From: Synchiropus splendidus
Lineage: Eukaryota > Chordata > Actinopteri > Syngnathiformes > Callionymidae
Assembly: GCF_027744825.2 (NCBI RefSeq)
Contig: NW_026527054.1
Span: 62,001-126,000 of the forward strand
DNA: 64,000 nucleotides
Reading direction: 5' to 3'
Part shown: positions 1 to 12,985 of the stretch, in pieces
Position numbering within the stretch: position 1 is the first letter of the stretch
How the letters are laid out: each line of letters starts with the position of its first letter
Translations under genes and position numbers: made by a program
Notes under the pieces: generated by a model
The model's database searches: none
What the model was told of the DNA's origin: nothing
Seen by the model: only the letters and a program-made list of their open reading frames with translations

Positions 1-118
1 TGGAACAATGCGTTAAACGCGTTTTCAGCCTGAGATAAGGTTGATTCAGGAACGCCAAACATAAAAAAGTTGATAATTTTTGAAATACACTTCAGACAGC
101 TTAGATTTGATGTGCAAG
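1..118 (+). repeat. Left-edge partial monomer outside block A1
   Basis: This partial monomer does not match the flank of A2. It carries the signature AAAAAAGTTGATAA followed by TTTTTGAAATACAC, which recurs only slightly changed at ~805-840 (and ~44,405-44,435). It is therefore a relative of that monomer type, and the array continues leftward out of the window. Confidence 0.8.
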
Positions 119-840
119 TACTAGAAAGACCCTTTCTGCTATAGTGGGAGGTGAAAATTTCATGTTCTGAAGCTTCCCTGCAAAGTTATGGCACAATGGA
201 GAAAACGCGTTTTCAGCCTGAGATAAGGTGGGTTCCAGAACGCCAAACATAAAAATGTTGATAACTTTGGAAAAACATTTAAGACAGCTTAGATTTGATG
301 TGCAACTATTAGAAAGACCCTTTCTGCCATTGTGGGAGGTGAAAATTTGATGTTCTGAAGCTTCCCTGCAAAGTTATGGCACCATGCGTAAAACGCGTTT
401 TCAGGCTGAGATAAGGTCGATTCTGGAACGCCAAACATAAAAGTGTTGATAACTTCGAAAAGACACTTAAGACAGCTTAGATTCGATGAGCAACTACTAG
501 AAAGACCCTTTCTACTATAGCGGCAGGTAGAAATTTCATGTTCTGAGGCTTCCCTGCAAAGTTATGGCACAATGCAAAAAACACGTTTTCAGACTGAGAT
601 AAGGTGGGGTCCAGAACGCCAAACATGAAAATGTTGATAACTTTGGAAAAACACTTCAGACAGCTTAGATTTGATTTGCAATTACTAGAAAGACCCTTTC
701 TGCCATTGTGGGAGGTGAAAATTTCATGTTCTGAAGCTTCACGGCAAAGTTATGGAACAATGCGTAAAACGCGTTTTCAGCCTGTGATAAGGTCGATTCA
801 GGAACGTCAAACATAAAAAAGTTGATAACTTTTGAAATAC

Positions 841-1592
841 ACTTCAGACCGCTTACATTTGATGTGCAACTACTAGAAAGACCCTTTCTGCTATAGTGGG
901 AGGTGAAAATTTCATGTTCTGAAGCTTCCCTGCAAAGGTATCGCACAATGCAGAAAACGCGTTTTCAGCCTGAGATAAGATGGGTTCCGGAACGCCAAAC
1001 ATAAAAATGTTGATAAGTTTGGAAAAACACTTCAGACCTCTTAGCTTTAATGTGCAACTACTAGAAAGACCCTTTCTGCTATAGTGGGATGTGGAAATTT
1101 CATGTTCTGAAGCTTCCCTGCAAAGCTATGGCACAATGCAGAAAACACGTTTTCAGCCTGAGATAAGTTCGATTCCGGAACGCCAAACATAAAAATGTAG
1201 ATAACTTTGGAAAAACACTTCAGACCGCTTACATTTGATGTGCAACTACTAGAAAGACCCTTTCTGCTATAGTGGGAGGTGAAAATTTCATGTTCTGAAG
1301 CTTCCCTGCAAAGGTATCGCACAATGCAGAAAACGCGTTTTCAGCCTGAGATAAGATGGGTTCCGGAACGCCAAACATAAAAATGTTGATAAGTTTGGAA
1401 AAACACTTCAGACCTCTTAGCTTTAATGTGCAACTACTAGAAAGACCCTTTCTGCTATAGTGGGATGTGGAAATTTCATGTTCTGAAGCTTCCCTGCAAA
1501 GCTATGGCACAATGCAGAAAACACGTTTTCAGCCTGAGATAAGTTCGATTCCGGAACGCCAAACATAAAAATGTAGACAACTTTGGAAAAAC
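841..1592 (+). repeat. Tandem pair of a 376 bp dimer
   Basis: The units 841-1,216 and 1,217-1,592 are two near-identical copies of a two-monomer unit. Diagnostic states are ACCGCTTACATTTG and GGTATCGCAC in the first monomer, and ACCTCTTAGCTTTAATG plus GATGTGGAAATTTC in the second. One visible difference is TAGATAAC versus TAGACAAC near 1,576. The pair is preserved in A2 at 44,434-45,185, so it predates the A duplication. Confidence 0.9.
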
Positions 1593-1979
1593 ACTTCAGA
1601 CAGCTTAGATTTGATGAGCAACTACTAGAAAGACCCTTTCTGCTATCGTGGGAGGTGAAAATTTCATGTTCTGAAGCTTTATGCAAAGTTATGGCACAAT
1701 GCGTAAAACGCGTTTTCAGCCTGAGATAAGGTCGATTCCGGAACGCCAAACATTAAAATGTGGATAACTTTGGAAAAACACTTCAGAGAGCTTAGATTTG
1801 ATGTACACCTACTAGAGAGACCTATTCTGCTATAGCGCAATTATAAAATTTCATGTTCTGAAGCTTCCTTGCAAAGTTATGGCACAATGCAGAAAACGCG
1901 TTATCAGCCTGAGATAAGGTCGATTCCGGTACGCCAAACATAAAAATGTTGATAACTTTGGAAAAACACTTCAGACAGA

Positions 1980-2000
1980 TTAGAATTTTTTTGTGCAACT
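1980..2000 (+). repeat. Monomer with T7 insertion variant
   Basis: Where the consensus reads TTAGATTTGATGTGC, this monomer reads TTAGAA, seven T, GTGC. The net change is +2 bases, making a homopolymer run at 1,986-1,992. The same variant occurs at 45,767-45,773 in A2 and nowhere else that I saw, so it is a good marker for the duplicated block. Confidence 0.9.
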
Positions 2001-5000
2001 ACTAGAAAGACCTTTTCTGCTATAGTGGAAGTTTAAAATGTCATGTTCTGATGCATCCCTGCAAAGTTATGGCACAATGAAGAAAACCGGTGTTCAGCCT
2101 GAGATAAGGTTGATTCCGGAACTCCAAACATAAAAATGTTGATAACTTTGGAAAGCCACTTCAGACAGCTTGGATTGGATGTGCAACTACTAGAACGACC
2201 CTTTCTACTACAGCGGCAGGTGAAAATTTCATGTTCTGTGGCATCCCTGCAAAGTTATGGCACAATGCAAAAAACACGTTTTCAGACTGAGATAAGGTGG
2301 GTTCCAGAACGCCAAACATAAAAATGTTGATAACTTTGGAAAAACACTTCAGACAGCTTAGATTTGATGTGCAACTACTAGAAAGACCCTTTCTGCTATA
2401 GTGGGAGGTGAACATTTCATGTTCTGAAGCTTCCCTGAGAAGTTATGGCACAATGCACAAAACGCGTTTTCAGCCTGAGATAAGGTGAGTTCCGGAACGC
2501 CAAACATAAAAATATTGATAACTTTGGAAAAACACTTCAGACAGCTTAGATTTGATGTGCAACTACTAGAAAGACCCTTTCTGCTATAGTGGGATGTAAA
2601 AATTTCATGTTCTGAAGCTTCCCTGCAAAGTTATGGCAAAATATGTAAAACGCGTTTTCAGGCTGAGATAAGGTGGGTTCCGGAACGCCAAACATAAAAA
2701 TGTTGATAACTTCAGAAAAACACTTCAAGACAGCTTAGATTTGATGTGCAACTACTAGAATGACCTTTTCTGCTATAGTGGGAGGTTAAAACTTCATGTT
2801 CACAAGCTTCCCTGCAAAGTTATGGCACAATGCAGAAAACGCATTTTCAGCCGGACATAAGGTCGATTCCGAAACGCCAAACATAAAAATGTTGATAACT
2901 TTGGGAAAACACTTCAAACAGCTTAGATTTGATGTGCAACTACTAGAATGACCCTTTCTGCTATAGTGGGAGGTTAAAACTTCATGTTCTGAAGCTTCCC
3001 TGCAAAGTTATGCCACAATGCAGGAAACGCGTTTTCAGCCTGAGATAAGGTCGATTCCGGAACGCCAAACATAAAAATATTGATAACTTCGGAAAAACAC
3101 TTCAGACAGCTTAGATTTGATGTACAAGTACTAGAAAGACCCTTTCTGCGATAGTGGGAGGTGAAAATTTAATGTTCTGAAGGTTTCCTGCAAAGTTATG
3201 GCACAATGCGTAAAATGCGTTTTCAGCCTGATATTAGGTTGATTCCGGAACGCCAAACTTAAAAATGTTGATTACTTTGGAAAAAGACTTCAAACAGCTT
3301 AGATTTGATGTGCAACAACTGGAAAGACCCTTTATGCTATAGTGGGAGGTGAAAATGTCATGTTCTGAAGCTTCCCTGCAAAGGTATGGCACAATGCAGA
3401 AAACGCGTTTTCAGCCTGAGATAAGGTTGATTCCGGAACGCCAAACATAAAAATGTTGATAACTTTGGAAAAACACTTCAGACAGCTTAGATTTGATGTG
3501 CAACTACTAGAAAGACCCTTTCTGCTATAGTGGGAGGTGAAAATTTCATATTTTGCAGCTTTCCTGCAAAGTTATGGCACAATGCAGAAAACGCGTTTTC
3601 AGCCTGAGATAAGGTGGGTTCCAGAACGCCAAACATAAAAATGTTGAGAACTTTGGAAAAACACTTCAGACAGCTTAGATTTGATATGCAATTACTAGAA
3701 AGACCCTTACTGCTATAGTGGGAGTTGAAAATTTCATGTTCTGAAAATTCCCTGCAAAGTTATGGCACAATGAAGAAAACGCGTTTTCAGCCTCACATAA
3801 GGTCGATTCCGGAACGCCAAATATAAAAATGTTGATAACTTCGGAAAAACACTTCAGACAGCTTAGATTTGATGTGCAACTACTAGAAAGACCCTTTCTG
3901 CTATAATGGGAGGTGAAAATTTCATGTTCTGAAGCTTTCCTGCAAAGTTATGGCACAATGCGTAAAATGCGTTTTCAGCCTGAGATAAGGTTGATTCCGG
4001 AACGCCAAATATAAAAATGTTGATAACTTTGGACAAACACTTCAGACAGCTTCGATTTGATATGCTTTTTACGAGAAAGACCCTTTCTGCTATAGTGGGA
4101 AATGAACATTTCATGATCTGAAGCTTACCTGCAAAGTTATGGCACAATGCAGAAAACGCGTTTTCAGCCTGAGATAAGGTCGATTCAGGAACACCAAACA
4201 TACAAATCTTGAAAACTTTCGAAAAACACTTCAGACAGCTTAGATTTGATGTGTAACTACGAGAAAGACCCTTTCTGCTATAGTGGGAGGTTAAAATTTC
4301 ATGTTCTGAAGCTTCGCTGCAAAGTTATGGAACAATGCAGAAAACGCGTTTTCAGCCTGACAAAAGGTGGGTTCCGGAACGCCAAACATAAAAATGTTGA
4401 TAACTTTGGAAAAACACTTCAGACAGGTTAGATTTGATGTGCAACTACTAGAGAGACCCTTTATGCTTATAGTCGGAGGAGAAAATTTCATGTTCTGAAG
4501 CTTCCCTGCAAAGTTATGGCACAATGCAGAAAACGCGTTTTTAGCCTGAGAAAAGGTAGATTCCGGAACATCAAATATAAAAATGTTGACAACTTTGGAA
4601 AAACACTTCAGACAGCTTAGATTTGATGTGTAACTACTAGAAAGACCATTTCTGCTATAGTGGCAGGTGAAAATTTCATGTTCTGAAGCTTCCCTGCAAA
4701 TTTATGGCACAATGCAGAAAACGCATTTTCATCCTGACATAAGGTGGGTTCCGAAACGCCAAACATAAAAATGTTGATAACTTTGGAAAGACACTTCAGA
4801 CTGCTTAGAGTTGATGTGCAAATTCTAGTAAGACCCTTTCTGCTATAGTTGGTAGTGAAAATTCCATGTTCTGAAGCTTCCCTGCAAATTTATGCAAAAG
4901 GCGTAAAACGCGTTTTCAGCCTGAGATAAGGTCGATTCCGGAACGCCAAACATAAAAATGTTGATAACTTTGGAAAAAGACTGGAGACAGCTTAGATTTG

Positions 5001-5361
5001 ATGTGCAACTACTAGAAAGACCCTTTCTGCTATAGTGGGAGGTGAAAATATCATGTTCTGAAGCTTCCCTGCAAAGTTATGGCACAATGCGTAAAACGCG
5101 TTTTCAGCCTGAGATAAGGTGGGTTCCAGAACGCCAAAATAAAAATGTTGATAACTTTGGAAAAACACATCAGACAGCTTAGATTTGATGTGCAACTACT
5201 AGAAAGACCCTTTCTGGCATATTGGGAGGTCAGAATTTCATGTTCTGAAGCTTCCCTGCAAAGTTATGGGACAATGCAGAAAACAATTTTTCATCCTGAG
5301 ATAAGGTCGATTCCGGAACGCCAAACTTAAAAATGTTGATAACTGAGGAAAAACTCTACAG

Positions 5362-5549
5362 ACAGCTTAGATTTGATGTGCAACTACTGAAAAGACCCTT
5401 TCTGCTATAGTGGGAGGTGAAAATTTCATGTTCTGAAGCTGCCCTGCAAAGTTATGGCACAATGCAGAAAACGCATTTTAGGCCTGAGATAAGGTCGATT
5501 CAGGAACACCAAACAAAAAAATGTTGAAAACTTTCGAAAAACACTTCAG
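5362..5549 (+). repeat. 188 bp segment present in A1, absent from A2
   Basis: A1 has one extra monomer here. In A2 the flanks join at 49,142/49,143 (CTCTACAG then TCAGCTTAG), combining the left part of one monomer with the right part of the next at the same register. The missing piece is exactly one monomer. Its private states (GAAAAGACCC at ~5,388, GCATTTTAGGCC at ~5,475) make loss in A2 simpler than gain in A1. Confidence 0.88.
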
Positions 5550-6639
5550 TCAGCTTAGATTTGATGTGCAACTACGAGAAAGACCCTTTCTGCTATAGTG
5601 GGAGGTGAAAATATCATGTTCTGAAGTCTCCCTGCAAAGTTATGGCACTATCCAGAAAACGCGTTTTTAGCCTGAGATAAGGTGGGTTCCAGAACGCCAA
5701 ACATAAAAATGTTGATAACTTTGGAAAAACACTTCAGACAGCTTAGATTTGATGTGCAACTACTAGAAAAACCCTTTCTGCTATAGTGGGAGGTGAAAAT
5801 GTCATGTTCTGAAGCTTCCCTGCAAAGTTATGGCAAAATATGTAAAGCGCGATTTCAGGCTGAGATAAGGTCGATTCCGAAACGCCAAACATAAAAATGT
5901 TGATAACTTTGGAAAAACACATCAGACAGCTAAGATTTGATGTGCAACTACTAGAAAGACGCATTCTGCTATAGTGGGAGGTTAAAATTTCATGTTCTTA
6001 AGCTTCCCTGCAAAGTTATGGCACAATGCAGGAAACTCGTGTTCAGCCTCACATAAGGTCAATTCCGGAACGCCAAACATAAAAATGTTAATAACTTCGG
6101 AAAAACACTTCAGACAGCTTAGATTTGATGTGCAACTACTAGAGAGACCCTTTCTGCTATAGTGGGAGGTGAAAATTTCATGTTCTGAAGTTTCCCTGCA
6201 AAGTTATTGCACAATGAAGAAAACGCGTTTTCAGCCAGAGATAAGGTCGATTCTGTAATGCCAAACATAAAAATGTTGATAACTTTGGAAAAACACTTCA
6301 GACAGCTTAGATTTGACGTGCAACTACTAGAAAGACCCTTTCTGCTGTAGTGGGAGTTGAAAATTTCATGTTCTGAAGCTTCCCTGCAAAGTTATGGCAA
6401 AATGCAGAAAACGTGTTTTCAGCCTGAGATAAGGTCGATTCAGGAACGCCAAATATAACAATGTTGATAACTTTCGAAAAACACTACAAACAGCTTAGAT
6501 TTGATGTGCAACTACTAGAAAAAGCCTTTCTGCTATAGTGGGATGTTTAAATGTCATGTTCTGAAGCTTCCCTGCAAAGTTATGGCACAATGCAGAAAAC
6601 GCTTTTACAGCCTGAGATAAGGTGGATTCCGGACCGCCA

Positions 6640-8735
6640 AACATAAAAATGTTAATAACTTCGGAAAAACACTTCGGACAGCTTAGATTTGATGTGCAAC
6701 TACTAGAGAGACCCTTTATGCTATAGTGGGAGGTGAAAATGTCATGTTCTGAAGCTTCCCTGCAAAGTTATGGCACAATACAGAAAACGTGTTTTCAGCC
6801 TGAGATAAGGTCGATTCAGGAACGCCAAATATAAAAATGTTGATAACTTTCGAAAAACACTTCAAAGAGCTTAGATTTGATGTGCAACTACTTGAAAAAC
6901 CCTTTCTGCTATAGTGGGATGTTTAAATGTCATGTTCTGAAGGTTCCCTGCAAAGTTATGGCACAATGCAGAAAACGCTTTTACAGCCTGAGATAAGGTG
7001 GATTCCGGAAAGCCAAACATAAAAATGTTGATAACTTTGGAAAAACACTTCAGACAGCTTAGATTTGATGTGCAACTACTGGAAAAAGCCTTTCTGCCAT
7101 AGTGGGAGTTGAAAATTTCATGTTCTGAAGCTTCCCTGCAAAGTTATGGCACATTGCAGAAAACGCGTTTTCAGCCTGAGATAAGGTCGATTCCGGAAAG
7201 CCAAACATAAAAATGTTGATAACTTTGGAAAAACACTTCAGACAGCTTAGATTTGATGTGCAACTACTGGAAAAAGTCTTTCTGCTATAGTGGGAGTTGA
7301 AAATTTCATGTTCGGAAGCTTCCCTGCAAAGTTATGGCACAATGCAGAAAACGCGTTTTCAGCCTCACATAAGGTCAATTCCGGACCACCAAACATAAAA
7401 ATGTTAATAACTTCGGAAAAACACTTCAGACAGCTTAGATTTGATGTGCAACTACAAGAAAAAGCCTTTCTGCTATAGTGGAAGTTGAAAATTTAATGTT
7501 CTGAAGCTTCCCTGCAAAGTTATGGCACATTGCAGGAAACGCGTTTTCAGCCTGAGATAAGGTCGATTCCGGAACGCCAAACATAAAAATGTTGATAACT
7601 TTGGAAAAACACTTCAAACAGCTTAGATTTGATGTGCAACTACTAGAAAGACCCTTTCTGCAATAGTGGGTGGTGAAAATTCGATGTTCTGAAGCTTCCC
7701 TGCAAAGTTATGGCACAATGCGTAAAACGCGTTTTCAGCCTGAGATAAGGTCAATTCCGGACCGCCAAACATAAAAATGTTAATAACTTCGGAAAAACAC
7801 TTCAGACAGCTTAGATTTGATGTGCAACTACTAGAGAGACCCTTTATGCTATAGTGGGAGGTGAAAATGTCATGTTCTGAAGTTTCCCTGCAAAGTTATG
7901 GCACAATGCAGAAAACGTGTTTTCAGCCTGAGATAAGGTCGATTCAGGAACGCCAAATATAAAAATGCTGATAACTTTCGAAAAACACTTCAAAGAGCTT
8001 AGATTTGATGTGCAACTACTAGAAAAACCCTTTCTGCTATAGTGGGATGTTGAAATGTCATGTTCTGAAGCTTCCCTGCAAAGTTATGGCACAATGCAGA
8101 AAACGCTTTTACAGCCTGAGATAAGGTGGATTCCGGAAAGCCAAACATAAAAATGTTGATAACTTTGGAAAAACACTTCAGACAGCTTAGATTTGATGTG
8201 CAACTACTGGAAAAAGCCTTTCTGCCATAGTGGGAGATGAAAATTTCATGTTCGGAAGCTTCCCTGCAAAGTTATGGCACAATGCAGAAAACGCGTTTTC
8301 AGCCTCACATAAGGTCAATTCCGGACCGCCAAACATAAAAATGTTAATAACTTCGGAAAAACACTTCAGACAGCTTAGATTTGATGTGCAACTACAAGAA
8401 AAAGCCTTTCTGCTATAGTGGAAGTTGAAAATTTAATGTTCTGAAGCTTCCCTGCAAAGTTATGGCACATTGCAGAAAACGCGTTTTCAGCCTGAGATAA
8501 GGTCGATTCCGGAACGCCAAACATAAAAATGTTGATAACTTTGGAAAAACACTTCAAACAGCTTAGATTTGATGTGCAACTACTAGAAAGACCCTTTCTG
8601 CTATCGTGGGATGTTTAAATGTCATGTTCTGAAGCTTCCCTGCAAAGTTATGGCACAATGCAGAAAACGCGTTTTCAGCATGAGACAAGGTCGATTCCGG
8701 AACGCCAAACATAAAAATGTTGATAACTTTGGAAA
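6640..8735 (+). repeat. Nested 5-6 monomer duplication
   Basis: A run starting with TTAATAACTTCGG and GAGAGACCCTTTATGC near 6,650-6,720 recurs 1,128 bp later near 7,780-7,850. From ~7,310 the spacing is 940 bp (7,310 matches 8,250) because the first copy holds one extra monomer. Shared markers include GATGTTTAAATGTC (GATGTTGAAATGTC in the second copy), GGATTCCGGAAAGCC and GGAAAAAGCCTTTCTGCC. A third relative lies ~4,132 bp further on (about 11,760-12,860), slightly diverged. All are also in A2. Confidence 0.85.
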
Positions 8736-9129
8736 AACACTTCAAACAGCTTAGATTTGATGTGCAACTACTAGAAAGACCCTTTCTGCTATAGTGGGAG
8801 GTGAAAACTTCATGTTCTGAGGCTTCCCTGCAAAGATATGACACAATGCAAAAAACCCGTTTTCAGACTGAGATAAGGTGGGTTCAGTAACGCCAAACAT
8901 AAAAATGTTGATAACTTTGGAAAAACACCAGACAGCTTAGATTTGATGTGCAACTACTAGAAAGACCCTTTCTGCTATAGTGGGTGGTGGAAATTCGATG
9001 TTCTGAAGCTTCCCTGCAAAGTTATGGCACAATGCGTAAAACGCGTTTTCAGCTTCAGATAAGGTCGATTCCGGAACGCCAAACATAAAAATGTTGATAA
9101 CTTTGGAAAAACACTTCAGAAAGCTTAGT

Positions 9130-10632
9130 TTTGATGTTCAACTACAAGACAGACTCTTTCTGCAATATTGGGAGTTGAAAATTTCATATTCTGATGCTTC
9201 CCTGCAAAGTTATGGCACAAAGCAGAAAACGCGTTTTCAGGCTGTGATAAGGTTGATTCCGGAACGCCAAACATAAAAATGTTGATAACTTTGGAAAAAC
9301 ACTTCAGACAGCTTAGACTTGATGTGCAACTACTATAAAGACCCTTTCTACTATAGCGACAGGTGAAAATTTCATGTTCTGAGGCTTCCCTGCAAGGTTA
9401 TGGCACAACGCACAAAATACGTTTTCAGACTGAGATAAGGTGGGTTCCAGAACGCCAAACATAAAAATGTTGATAACTTTGGAAAAACATTTCAGACAGC
9501 TTAGATTTGATCTGCAACTACTAGAAAGACCCTTTTTGCTATAGTGGGTGGTGAAAATGTCATGTGCTGAAGCTTTATGCAAAGTTATGGCACAATGCGT
9601 AAAACGCGTTTTCAGCCTGAGATAAGTTCGATTCCGGGACGCCAAATATAAAAATGTTGATAACTTTGGAAAAACACTTCAGACAGCTTAGATTTGATCT
9701 GCAACTACTACAAAGACCCTTTCTGCTATAGTGGGTTGTGAAAATTTCATGTTCTGGAGCTTACCTACAAAGTTTTGGCACAATGCAGAAAACGCGTTTT
9801 CATCCTCAGATAAGGTCGATTCCGGAACGCCAAACATCAAAATGTTGATAACTTTGGAAAAACACTTCAGACAGCATAGATTTGATGTGCAACTACTCGA
9901 AAGACCCTTTCTGCTATCATGGGAGGTGAAAATTTCATGTTCTGAAGCTTCCCTGCAAAGTTATGGCACAATGCAGAAAACGCGTTTTCAGCGTCAGATA
10001 AGGTCGATTCCGGAACGCCAAACATCAAAATGTAGATAACTTTGGAAAAACACTTCAGACAGCTTAGATTTGATGTGCAACTACTAGAAAGACCCTTTCT
10101 GCTATAGTGGGAGGTGAAAATTTCATGTTCTGAAGCTTTCCTGCAAAGGTATGGCACAATGTGTAAAATGCGTTTTCAGCCTGAGAAAAGGTCGATTCAG
10201 GAACACCAAACATAAAAATGTTGAAAACTTTCGAAAAACACTTCAGACAGCTTAGATTTGATGTGCAACTACGAGAAAGACCCTTTCTGCAATAGTGGGT
10301 GGTGAAAATTCGATGTTCTGAAGCTTCCCTGCAAAGTTATGGCACAATGCGTAAAACGCGTTTTCAGCCTGAGATAAGGTCAATTCCGGACCGCCAAACA
10401 TAAAAATGTTAATAACTTCGGAAAAACACTTCAGACAGCTTAGATTTGATGTGCAACTACTAGAGAGACCTTTTATGCTATAGTGGGAGGTGAAAATGTC
10501 ATGTTCTGAAGTTTCCCTGCAAAGTTATGGCACAATGCACAAAACGTGTTTTCAGCCTGAGATAAGGTCGATTCAGGAACGCCAAATATAAAAATGTTGA
10601 TAACTTTCGAAAAACACTTCAAAGAGCTTAGA
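9130..10632 (+). repeat. 1,503 bp tandem duplication, first unit
   Basis: This is eight monomers, one of which is 187 bp (GAAGCTTTATGCAAAG near 9,572). I saw no difference between this unit and 10,633-12,135. Identity extends from 9,130 to 10,640 against 10,633 to 12,143, so the junction sits in a shared TTTGATGT. Upstream of 9,130 the two flanks differ (AGTTTTG versus AGATTTG). Confidence 0.93.
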
Positions 10633-12135
10633 TTTGATGTTCAACTACAAGACAGACTCTTTCTGCAATATTGGGAGTTGAAAATTTCATATTCTGATGC
10701 TTCCCTGCAAAGTTATGGCACAAAGCAGAAAACGCGTTTTCAGGCTGTGATAAGGTTGATTCCGGAACGCCAAACATAAAAATGTTGATAACTTTGGAAA
10801 AACACTTCAGACAGCTTAGACTTGATGTGCAACTACTATAAAGACCCTTTCTACTATAGCGACAGGTGAAAATTTCATGTTCTGAGGCTTCCCTGCAAGG
10901 TTATGGCACAACGCACAAAATACGTTTTCAGACTGAGATAAGGTGGGTTCCAGAACGCCAAACATAAAAATGTTGATAACTTTGGAAAAACATTTCAGAC
11001 AGCTTAGATTTGATCTGCAACTACTAGAAAGACCCTTTTTGCTATAGTGGGTGGTGAAAATGTCATGTGCTGAAGCTTTATGCAAAGTTATGGCACAATG
11101 CGTAAAACGCGTTTTCAGCCTGAGATAAGTTCGATTCCGGGACGCCAAATATAAAAATGTTGATAACTTTGGAAAAACACTTCAGACAGCTTAGATTTGA
11201 TCTGCAACTACTACAAAGACCCTTTCTGCTATAGTGGGTTGTGAAAATTTCATGTTCTGGAGCTTACCTACAAAGTTTTGGCACAATGCAGAAAACGCGT
11301 TTTCATCCTCAGATAAGGTCGATTCCGGAACGCCAAACATCAAAATGTTGATAACTTTGGAAAAACACTTCAGACAGCATAGATTTGATGTGCAACTACT
11401 CGAAAGACCCTTTCTGCTATCATGGGAGGTGAAAATTTCATGTTCTGAAGCTTCCCTGCAAAGTTATGGCACAATGCAGAAAACGCGTTTTCAGCGTCAG
11501 ATAAGGTCGATTCCGGAACGCCAAACATCAAAATGTAGATAACTTTGGAAAAACACTTCAGACAGCTTAGATTTGATGTGCAACTACTAGAAAGACCCTT
11601 TCTGCTATAGTGGGAGGTGAAAATTTCATGTTCTGAAGCTTTCCTGCAAAGGTATGGCACAATGTGTAAAATGCGTTTTCAGCCTGAGAAAAGGTCGATT
11701 CAGGAACACCAAACATAAAAATGTTGAAAACTTTCGAAAAACACTTCAGACAGCTTAGATTTGATGTGCAACTACGAGAAAGACCCTTTCTGCAATAGTG
11801 GGTGGTGAAAATTCGATGTTCTGAAGCTTCCCTGCAAAGTTATGGCACAATGCGTAAAACGCGTTTTCAGCCTGAGATAAGGTCAATTCCGGACCGCCAA
11901 ACATAAAAATGTTAATAACTTCGGAAAAACACTTCAGACAGCTTAGATTTGATGTGCAACTACTAGAGAGACCTTTTATGCTATAGTGGGAGGTGAAAAT
12001 GTCATGTTCTGAAGTTTCCCTGCAAAGTTATGGCACAATGCACAAAACGTGTTTTCAGCCTGAGATAAGGTCGATTCAGGAACGCCAAATATAAAAATGT
12101 TGATAACTTTCGAAAAACACTTCAAAGAGCTTAGA
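10633..12135 (+). repeat. 1,503 bp tandem duplication, second unit (A1 only)
   Basis: This is an apparently exact second copy of 9,130-10,632. In A2 the matching place (52,911 to about 54,421) holds only one unit. Either the duplication arose in A1 after the 21 kb duplication, or A2 lost one unit. Lack of visible divergence between units favours a recent gain. The junction joins ATTTGATGT of one monomer to TCAACTACAAGACAG of another in register. Confidence 0.92.
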
Positions 12136-12954
12136 TTTGATGTGCAACTACTAGAAAAACCCTTTCTGCTATAGTGGGATGTTTAAATGTCATGTTCTGA
12201 AGCTTCCCTGCAAAGTTATGGCACAATGCAGAAAACGCTTTTACAGCCTGAGATAAGGTGGATTCCGGAAAGCCAAACATAAAAATGTTGATAACTTTGG
12301 AAAAACACTTCAGACAGCTTAGATTTGATGTGCAACTACTGGAAAAAGCCTTTCTGCCATAGTGGGAGTTGAAAATTTCATGTTCGGAAGCTTCCCTGCA
12401 AAGTTATGGCACAATGCAGAAAACGCGTTTTCAGCCTCACATAAGGTCAATTCCGGACCGCCAAACATAAAAATGTTAATAACTTCGGAAAAACACTTCA
12501 GACAGCTTAGATTTGATGTGCAACTACAAGAAAAAGCCTTTCTGCTATAGTGGAAGTTGAAAATTTAATGTTCTGAAGCTTCCCTGCAAAGTTATGGCAC
12601 ATTGCAGAAAACGCGTTTTCAGCCTGAGATAAGGTCGATTCCGGAACGCCAAACATAAAAATTTTGATAACTTTGGAAAAACACTTCAAACAGCTTAGAT
12701 TTGATGTGCAACTACTAGAAAGACCCTTTCTGCTATCGTGGGATGTTTAAATGTCATGTTCTGAAGCTTCCCTGCAAAGTTATGGCACAATGCAGAAAAC
12801 GCGTTTTCAGCATGAGACAAGGTCGATTCCGGAACGCCAAACATAAAAATGTTGATAACTTTGGAAAAACACTTCAGACAGCTTAGATTTGATGTGCAAC
12901 TACTAGAAAGACCATTTCTGCTATAGCGGAATATGAAAATTTCATGTTCTGAAG

Positions 12955-12985
12955 ATTCCCTGCAAAGTTATGGCACAATGCGTAA
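12955..12985 (+). repeat. Deletion junction in A1 (750 bp retained in A2)
   Basis: A1 passes directly from GATTCCCTGCAAAGTTATGG to CACAATGCGTAAAATGCG. In A2 the same two flanks are separated by 55,254-56,003, which is four monomers less 2 bases. The junction lies in sequence common to both ends, as expected for homologous unequal exchange. Confidence 0.88.
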
